Shown in pieces: positions 55,560 through 64,000 of a stretch of 64,000 bases of DNA. A program made the position numbers and the translations under genes. The DNA is taken from the NCBI RefSeq assembly GCF_963678635.1, contig NC_087064.1:70867465-70931464 (forward strand), in the 5' to 3' direction. The notes under the pieces were generated by a model, which saw only the letters and a list, made by a program, of their open reading frames with translations, had not been told where the DNA came from and ran no database searches. The stretch is from Symsagittifera roscoffensis (lineage: Eukaryota; Xenacoelomorpha; Acoela; Convolutidae). The number at the start of each line of letters is the position of its first letter. The first letter of the stretch is position 1.

Positions 55560-57540
55560 AAAAATGCATAAATACACATTAAAAACCAAGTAACCCAATG
55601 CGAATCCGAACAAGAAAAAGAATCAACAAACATAGTAGCAACATTTTATTCAAAAGCACGAGCTACAAACTCAACAGGATATAAATTCACAGCAAAATTT
55701 TTAGAGAAAAAAGTACATTGTAAGCAAGTCTCAGATGGAAACAAAAATAGACTCGATCATGAATCCTTTTACCAAAGCAATATCGAAAGACTCTTACTTC
55801 TTAACACTGAAGATTGTAAAAACGAACTAAAAAGTTTTTAAAAAAACTACAAATAAAGGCACGAATCGTAAACTAGTATATTTTCAAGTCTTCCCAGACT
55901 CTGCACATCAAGCAGAACTTGAAAAAGACTAAGGTTTTTTAAATTAGACGATAATTACCCGTTCCATGGTGCACACGGACGTTTAACTTATGATATATAC
56001 GATAAAAATTGGATACCACACATTGGAATAAATAACGCTTCCAATCAAATAACGCTTGTAAAACAGACACTGAAAATTAAGGCTATCAAGAATTAATGTT
56101 TTTTGATTGGAAAAACCAAATAGAAAAGGTACAATTAATGCGAGATATTAATACGACACTATATTATATCAAGGAACACGCTTACCTTGCAAAAACGATC
56201 AAGGTTATTGCAATCCTACCACTCGAACCCAGGTAACCATAGTTTGGATTCCTGAAAACACATGTACCACGCTTCAAGTTGCTAAATTTCACCCAAGATT
56301 GGTTAATTTTCATCAAAGATACTTGAATCAATTCTTTTTGAAAAAGTAATTCCTGATAAAATAAGATCAAATGCTATAAACAACGCTATAAACATATCGA
56401 TGGAATAGAAAAAAAATTAACACGCTTTCAAATTTACCCTTAAATTGAAGTCGCTGGTAAATATAAAACACCAGTTTATAAAACCCATCACTCGAAAGTT
56501 CTTGTCGAATACGAAAAAGGTTTCGACATGAAAACAAGAAAACTAATCATAAGCCCGGCTCATCCGTACCAAAATTGTAACGACGAAAACTCTTACATCG
56601 CAGTAACATTTTTTTAAATTACAGATATCCTGGTGGAAAAGTTTGTCCATGGGATAAAACTAGTACACGTTTACAAGAGCTATCACTCACGAATAATACT
56701 TATTTCGGCGCAATCCACTATCATATACAGTCAGATACGAAATTGGATCGCACAAGAAGTAAAATTTTTCAAGAATTGTCATTATCCAAAATAGAAACTT
56801 TCCATCACCTATGTGCACTCGAGCGAACCCAAATATTACAATCACGTGCATTAGCAGTATTAAAAAAAACCTTTTGTACTAAAAAAAAGTATCACGATAA
56901 TACGTTTTTTACGATAAACGATGTTATAAAAGAATACCTATTTTCTACAAAAGTAAAGTACATTTTGTTGACACACTTTCCAGACGCACATATTTTTGGG
57001 ATACAGCCGCCCCATGTGGATCTCGAAATAGCCACAATGTGGTACAGCTAAACCAAAATGAAAATAGTTACTACCTTCTTACCCCATGCCCTACTCGTAT
57101 GCCATCATTAAAGCATTAAAGAAATTCTCACCAGAAAGCATCAGAGCTATCGCTCGTATTCCAAAAAGAGGTTTACAATCAATCGGATTTCACTCTAGCT
57201 CCGACATACAACATCACTTTCGAACACAACAGTTTCAAGAACTTCTTACTAAAATGGATACAATCCAAAGACAATCAAAAGACAAAATTTTACGAAAACT
57301 TGCTGAAACCGCAGGATTCTCTGACATTTACGCACAGGACTACAGCGGATAATTTAAAAATAAAAACGACATTTTAGATTTAAACGGTGAAAAGTACCGT
57401 CCAGAAGTTATCTCACCTATAAATTTTTTTTTAGCTCTGTCAATCTAAAAAATGAACTTCTCGCCCTAATACATCTTAGAAAAATTGACTATAATATACG
57501 CCATGTTTAGTTTTTTCGGGTTCCTCTTCTCACTAATGAA
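55560..57540 (+). pseudogene. RE2 env-like gene
   Basis: Matches RE1 env along its length, with many breaks. The best frames are 56743-57051 (helical region and cysteines) and 57086-57352 (glutamine-rich helix). The anchor region follows at about 57450-57540. Unlike RE1, the reading continues past the anchor without the one-base shift seen at 14298, and the TAA seen at 15551/9246 is absent. Confidence 0.6.
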
Positions 57541-58800
57541 AGGAATCTACAACACATGCGCGATACCCAAACAAGTAAACAAGCAAGCAAGTGTAGCATG
57601 CATATTATTTGCACTATTTTAGACGCTCAAATTAGTGAATATAACAAAAAATTATCAACCACGCCAGAAGCATATGATGCTTCACAAGAAAACAAAAATT
57701 CAACACCTACAGCACGACCACTACAAAGCTTACATAACAACCATCCTTTATCTTTAGTACCACCAATCTATAGAAATATAGCAATAACAGAGTACAACTC
57801 TTCAAGTTATTGCTACCCACAAAGTCAAGTTTCTCATATATTAGTTCACCAGCCAAATATTGACGAAACAAATGAACAGATTTTAGAAAAACCACGCACC
57901 AGCAATTTTCGTTCTCAAAACAAAATATTTTTAGCCCACGATGAGCCGCCAGATTGGATCCCTCAACCTCAATTTTCCTACCCATCCAACCTCCAACAGC
58001 GCTCCTCTCGCAATTCCATTTCTGAGCTCACTTCTTCTCCGTTACCACATTCACAACTAAATCACAATGCATAGACTCCGATGATTCCACGCACACAGTT
58101 CTTAACACAATTTCACAATTCATTAACTCCGATATCGATATACCCCAGATGAATTTCAAAATTCCGAAACCAGCCCATCCACTTTTTCTCAACCTCGTTT
58201 CCATCTAATCCATTCTCAACTTCCCGATGAAACCTCCCCAGCCCCCTCTTCCTACACCGACGCAACACCAATATTTTCCCCAATGACCAATGACCAGCCC
58301 GATCCCCCTAGCCCCGTCACTGAAGCACTAGAAAATGAACTAGATATTTTTATCAAATTACAGCAACAGCTTCAAAACACTAATACACTAACAGTTCATC
58401 AGCTATCACATTTCATTTCCTCCTTTGAACCTTCAGACCAAACACCCACAGCAGTAGAATCCCGAGCCCACCGAGTCATCAAAAGAAAGCATCCCAATGC
58501 CCAACCCCAAGTAATTCACCACCCCCGGCCAGACCAATTTTTTCCCTTCACCCACTTCACACTAACCCTAAGGAATTTTTAAATTACAACTTACCATTCT
58601 TCCTACAATACACTTACTACCAGACCACCAACAACGACCAAGGGAACTACGTTGATGAGAACAGCCTGTTTCCCACACTATCATAGACCTCACTAACCCA
58701 CTAGCACTCCCCTTATACAATAACCCAGTCGTAATGAAATATGTCAATCTAGATTACACAAACTAACAACCGCACTGCATGAAAAACAATTTAAGACTAT
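57541..58800 (+). pseudogene. RE2 env tail, Pro/Ser-rich frames and frame X remnant
   Basis: 57556-58074 (172 codons) and 58283-58582 (99 codons) are Pro/Ser-rich and match RE1 13500-14290 and about 13250-13500. 58590-58740 matches frame X of RE1. RE2 similarity ends shortly before the satellite at about 58828. Confidence 0.5.
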
Positions 58801-58827
58801 AGGACTAACCCCGACATTAAATAGAAT

Positions 58828-61800
58828 GAATGCCATGTGTTTTACTAAAGGAGGCCATGTCTAAACGTCATCCCCTCGCCTCCTCAAGCTTTTTACTGGG
58901 AAAATGGGGGAGCGTAAACTGGGAAGGGGGTAGTGAAATTGGTGGGGGTAGTAAGCTGGGGATGTTTTAAAGTGGTGGGGGGGGGGGGGGTAGTAAACTG
59001 GGGTGGGGGAGGGTGCGGTAAACTGGGGAGGGGCATAACTGGGGGAACTTACCTGGGGCGGCTTAACTGGGGGGGGGTGATGTTGGCTCTTTTAACGGGG
59101 TGGGGGGGGGGGGGGGTGATGTTGGCTCTTTTAACGGGGTGGGGGGCATATCGGGATGGGGGGCTTAACTGGAAGGGGGGGGTCTTTATAGTTGATTTTT
59201 GAGACCTCAGAAAACCAATTTGGTCATTACGAGGCCCCACTGTGCAATGGATAGGCGCACAGTATTGTGTCTGTATGTTCCTGGATTCTGGAAACAAGTT
59301 TTTAAACATGTTAGCTTTTTGTCGGAACCATCACCAAAAATAAAAGAACAAAAGAACTGGGGGGAGGGGGAGTGTGGTAAAAAAACAGAAAAATGAAGTG
59401 TTATTTTGCGTGTTAAAAAAGCAGAGACAAAAAAATCTATAATTTTTTTTTCTGAAATGTAAAATTTCATGAAAGTCAATATCTAGCAACTGCACTAATC
59501 AGGAAATGAGATAACTTTGAACAAAATTGCCTATTTTGTGAATAACCTCTCGAAAAACTCCCTTTTTGATTATTCTGGAAATAGAAACGCATTTTAATCC
59601 AATAGAATTGATTATAATTCATTTCAGTTTTAGAACTACTTTCAATTAATTTGCAAAAGTTAGCTACCTTTGCGAGAAATTTGCAGAATTAAAACCATGT
59701 GTTTTACTAAATGCCATGTCTAAACGTCATCCCCTCGCCCCCTCAAGCTTTTTACTGGGAAAATGGGGAAGGGTGAAATGGGAAGGGGGTATTGTCGTTA
59801 AACTGCGGGGAGGGGAGTGTTGTAAAAAAACAGTAAAATGAAGTGTTAATCTGCGATAAGTTAAAAAAAGCAGAGACAAAAAATTTATATATTTTTTTCT
59901 GAAATGTAAAATTTCATGAAAAGTAAGATCTAGCAACTGCACTAAACAGGAAATGAGATAACTTTGAACAAAATTGCAAATTTTGTAAAAAACATCTCGA
60001 AAAAATCCATTTTGGTAATTTTTGAAATAAAAATGCATTGTAATCGATCATAATCGACTATAGTTCATTTCATTTTTAGAACTAGTTTTAACTATTTTTG
60101 CAAAAGTTAGCTAACTTTGCGAGAAGTTTGCGGAAGGAATGCCATGTGTTTTACTAAATTCCATGTCTCTACGTCATCGCCTCGGCCCTCAAGCTTTTTA
60201 CTGGGAAACTGGGTGGGGGTAGTAAATTGGTGGGTAGTAAAGTGGTTGGAGGTAGTAAACTGTGGGGGGCGTGGGTAAACTGGGGGTGGGGCATAACGGG
60301 GGAGGGGGGGCTTAACTGGGGTAGAGGGGTCAGTAAATTAGAGGTAAACTGGGGGAAGGGGATTGTGGTAAAAAACAGTAAAATGAAGTTTTAACCTGCG
60401 ACGAAATAAAAAAAATTAAAAGATTTTTTTTGAAAGGTTAGATTTTACGAAACTTAGTATGTAGCAACTGCACTAACCAGGAAATGTGATAATTTTAACC
60501 AAATTTTAATTTTCGTGAATAACCCCTCGAAAAATCCTTCATAATCGATTTTACTCGATTATAATGGATTTCATTGGCATAAATTATATTAGGATTGTAA
60601 TCAATTTTCAATGCATTATATTCGATTATAATGGTATCTATTGACAAAATTTTTTTGAAGAACATAATCCCTTTCTAATGGGTTATAATAGATGTTTTTG
60701 TCTTTTGTAAATGCTGACCATATTATGACAATATAATCGATTATGATCCATGGGCGCTCGATTCGGGAGGCAATTTTCTCTTAAAAATACGTTCACACAT
60801 GAAAAAGACCTCATTTGGAGCTTTCCATAGCTTGTGGGGCATAAAATTTTCAAAAATTTCTCTCTTTGGCCTTTTGGTACTTTTTAGGGCATCCAATTTG
60901 ACTGATCGACACTTAAGATTTTGAATGCCAATATACGCTATTTTTGAAGGAGAGGACACACCGAAAAACGATTTTTTTTGTTAAAACTTTCCAAAAAATG
61001 TCCAAAAATACGTTTTTTCAAAAGATCTCAAGCAGAAAAAATTTTGTTCGCCGGCTCACAAAATTTGGTCAAAACAGGGTCTTTATAGTTCATTTTTGAG
61101 ACCTCCGAAAATCAGTTTGGTCATTACGAGGCCCCACTGTGCAATGGATAGGCGCACAGTATTGTGTCTGTATGTTCCTGGATTCTGGAAACAAGTTTTT
61201 AAACATGTTAGCATTTTGTCGGAACCATCACCAAAAATAAAAGAACAAAAGAACTGGGGAGAGGGGGAGTGTGGTAAAAAAACAGTAAAATGAAGTGTTA
61301 ATCTGCGTGTTAAAAAAAGCAGAGACAAAAAAATATATAATATTTTTTTCTGAAATGTAAAATTTCATGAAAATCAATATCTAGCAACTGCACTAATCAG
61401 GAAATGAGATAAATTTGAACAAAATTGCCTATTTCGTGAATAACCTCTCGAAAAACTCCGTTTTCGATTATTCTGGAAATAAAATTGCATTTTAATCCAA
61501 TATAATCGATTATAATTCATTTCAGTTTTAGAACTAATTTCAAATCGTCATCCCCTCGCCCCCTCAAGCTTTTTACTGGGAAACTGGGGAAGGGTAAACT
61601 GGGAAGGGGTGTTGTCGGTAAAATCGTCATCCCCTCGCCCCCTCAAGTTTTTTACTGGGAAACTGGGGAAGGGTAAACTGGGAAGGGGGTGTTGTCGGTA
61701 AACTGCGGGGAGGGGAGTGTGGTAAAAAAAAACAGCAAAATGAAGTGTTAATCTGCGATAAATTAAGAAAAGCAGAGACCAAAAAAATATATACTTTTTT

Positions 61801-64000
61801 CTGAAATGTAAAATTTCATGAAAAGTAAGATCTAGCAACTGCACTAAACAGGAAATCAGACAACTTTGAACAAAACTGCAAATTACGTAAATAACCCCTC
61901 GAAAAAATCCATTTTGGTTATTTTTGAAATAAAATTGCATTATAATCCATCATAATCGATTATAGTTCATTTCATTTTTAGAACTAATTTTAAATATTTT
62001 TGCAAAAGTTAGCAAACTTTGCGAGAAATTTGCGGAATGATTGCCATGTGTTTTACTAAATTCCATGTCTCCACGTCATCGCCTCGCCCCTCAAGCTTTT
62101 TACTGGGAAGGTAGTAAAGTGGTTGGAGGTAGTAAACTGTGGGGGGGGGTGGGGTAAACTGGGGGTGGGGGTATAACTGGATAACTGGGGGGAGGCTAAA
62201 CTGGGGTAGAGGGGTCAGTAAACTAGAGGTAAACTGGGAGGAGGGGGAATGTGGTAAAAAAACAGTAAAATGAAGTGTTAACTTGCGATGAAATAAAAAA
62301 ATTTATTGTGACAATATAATCGATTATGATCCATGGGCGCTCGATTCGGGAGGCAATTTTCTCTTAAAAATACGTTCACACATGCAAAAAACCTCCTTTA
62401 GAGCTTTCCATAGCTTGTGGGGCATAAAATTTTCAAAAATTTCTCTCTTTGGCCCTTTGGTACTTTTAAGGGCATCCAATTTGACTGATCGACACTTAAG
62501 ATTTTGAATGCCAATATACGCTATTTTTGAAGGGGAGGACACACCGAAAAACGATTTTTTTTTGTTAAAAATTTCCAAAAAATGTCCAAAAACACGTTTT
62601 TTCAAAAGATCTCAAGCGGAAGAAATTTTGTTCGCCGGCTCACAAAATTTGGTCAAAACAGGGTCTTTATAGTTCATTTTTGAGACCTCAGAAAATCAAT
62701 TTGGTCATTACGAGGCCCCACTGTGCAATGGATAGGCGCACAGTATTGTGTCTGTATGTTCCTGGATTCTGGAAACAAGTTTTTAAACATGTTAGCATTT
62801 TGTCTGAACCATCACCAAAAATAAAAGAACAAAAGAACTGGGGAGAGGGGGAGTGTGGTAAAAAAAACAGTAAAATGAAGTGTTAATCTGCGTGTTAAAA
62901 AAAAGCAGAGACAAAAAAAATATATAATTTTTTTTTCTGAAATGTAAAATTTCATGAAAATCAATATCTAGCAACTGCACTAATCAGGAAATGAGATAAC
63001 TTTGAACAAAATTGCCTATTTCGTGAATAACCTCTCGAAAAACTCCCTTTTCGATTATTCTGGAAATAAAATTGCATTTTAATCCAACATAATTGATTAT
63101 AATTCATTTCAGTTTTAGAACTAATTTCAATTATTTTGCAAAAGTTAGCTACCTTTGCGAGAAATTTGCAGAATGAATGCCATGTGTTTTACTAAATGCC
63201 ATGTCTAAACGTCATCCCCTCGCCCCCTCAAGCTTTTTACTGGGAAACTGGGGAAGGGTAAACTGGGAAGGGGGTGTTGTCGGTAAACTGCGGGGAGGGG
63301 AGTGTAGTAAAAAAAACAGTAAAATGAAGTGTTAATCTGCGATAATTTAAGAAAAGCAGAGACAAAAAAAATATATATTTTTTTCTGAAATGTAAAATTT
63401 CATGAAAAGTAAGATCAAGCAACTGCACTAAACAGGAAATCAGACAACTTTGAACAAAACTGCAAATTACGTAAATAACCCCTCGAAAAAATCCATTTTG
63501 GTTATTTTTGAAATAAAATTGCATTATAATCCATCATAATCGATTATAGTTCATTTCATTTTTAGAACTAAGTTTAAATATTTTTGCAAAAGTTAGCAAA
63601 CTTTGCGAGAAATTTGCGGAATGAGTGCCATGTGTTTTACTAAATTCCATGTCTCCACGTCATCGCCTCGCCCCTCAAGCTTTTTACTGGGAAGGTAGTA
63701 AAGTGGTTGGAGGTAGTAAACTGTGTGGGGGGGGGATTTAAACTGGGGGTGGGGGCATAACTGGGGGGAGGCTAAACTGGGGTAGAGGGGTCAGTAAACT
63801 AGAGGTAAACTGGGAGGAGGGGGAATGTGGTAAAAAAACAGTAAAATGAAGTGTTAACCTGCGATGAAATAAAAAAATTTATTGTGACAATATAATCGAT
63901 TATGATCCATGGGCGCTCGGTTCTGGATGCAAGTTTCTCTTAAAAATACGTTCACACATGCAAAAAACCTCCTTTAGAGCTTTCCATAGCTTGTGGGGCA
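58828..64000. repeat. complex G-rich satellite with a higher-order unit near 1.58 kb
   Basis: GATCCATGGGCGCTCG recurs at 60747, 62328 and 63905 (periods 1581 and 1577). TTGGTCATTACGAGGCCCCA recurs at 59219, 61112 and 62699. Each unit joins four blocks: the GATCCATGGG block, the GAGGCCCCAC block, and two blocks starting GTCATCCCCTCGCC or GTCATCGCCTCGCC with runs of AAACTGGGG. The array continues past the window. The frames on both strands follow the repeat and are not genes. Confidence 0.88.
58900..59200 (+). repeat. G-run tract with G-quadruplex potential
   Basis: The plus strand has more than ten runs of four or more G separated by AAACT or TAACT spacers, including runs of about 14 G near 58977 and 59102. 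Similar but shorter tracts recur in each later unit (60210-60340, 62110-62230, 63710-63820). Confidence 0.75.

Larger units (their letters stand above)
27017..58800 (+). mobile_element. RE2: decayed RE1-family retroelement on the plus strand, split by the Maverick
   Basis: The plus strand carries Gag (27895-28440), CCHC (28655-28700), protease start (29790-29833), then after the Maverick the protease end, RNase H, integrase, membrane ORFs, env and tail, in the same order as RE1. No LTRs are visible at either end. The left limit is uncertain (anywhere after 27016) and the right limit is where the G-rich satellite begins, about 58828. It is far more decayed than RE1. Confidence 0.8.

Noticed and set aside
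58933-59202. Gly-rich 89-codon frame
   Set aside because: It is a direct translation of G-run satellite sequence.
1-64000. CRISPR arrays, bacterial operons, rRNA genes
   Set aside because: None of the repeats has the spacer regularity of CRISPR. No ribosome-binding-site-led operons or rRNA cores were seen, and the sequence is plainly eukaryotic.

Overview
The window is AT-rich eukaryotic repeat DNA, most likely from a nematode close to Caenorhabditis. The evidence is indirect: env-bearing Ty3/gypsy-type elements, a Maverick/Polinton, very short introns with TTTTTAG-type acceptors, and foldback and satellite repeats. I found no host single-copy gene. Nearly everything I can identify belongs to three large mobile elements or to satellite repeats.

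Layout. (1) 1-5144: non-coding repeats, comprising two foldback elements, degenerate short repeats and a decayed ~190-bp tandem array. (2) 5145-27012: RE1, a complete but dead LTR retroelement of about 21.9 kb on the minus strand. Its 409-bp LTRs begin TG and end CA and are flanked by GTAT. Read right to left it holds leader, gag, a protease remnant, RT, RNase H, integrase with a GPY/F end, two small membrane ORFs, a Pro/Ser/Thr-rich frame, an env-like gene and further downstream frames. The env block is tandemly duplicated (6173-11060 and 11061-17383). (3) 27017-29833 and 47469 to about 58800: RE2, a decayed relative of RE1 on the plus strand, interrupted inside its protease. RE2 keeps the DSGA protease motif that RE1 lost, and has lost the RT that RE1 kept. 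Its integrase region is reiterated four times. (4) 29834-47468: a Maverick/Polinton-like DNA element of 17,635 bp inside RE2, with AG...CT termini, terminal inverted repeats of about 410 bp and an exact 6-bp target duplication, TAAACA. (5) About 58828-64000: a G-rich complex satellite with a higher-order period near 1.58 kb that runs off the window.

The Maverick is the most interesting part. It carries a protein-primed-type family B DNA polymerase (42470-46819). All exonuclease and polymerase motifs are visible, but stops and frameshifts break the gene. A mirror-image copy of its zinc-finger start lies at 34297-34548. Between them is a set of small ORFs of about 130-190 codons that I do not recognise by name. 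Several share a strand pattern followed by a helix that looks like the PC4/Sub1 single-strand-DNA-binding fold. Two of them form a gene pair that has been duplicated. I see no integrase, capsid, packaging ATPase or maturation protease.

Its intergenic regions read like the control region of an animal DNA virus. One has an AP-1 site, three CArG boxes at an exact 18-bp period, a GCGTAGGCGT box and a TATA box. Another has six perfect CRE palindromes in a 60-bp-period array, with the same GCGTAGGCGT-TATA core and a perfect four-unit heat-shock element alongside. Others carry arrays of CCAATCAGA boxes. I infer that these elements tie the Maverick's genes to host stress and growth signalling.
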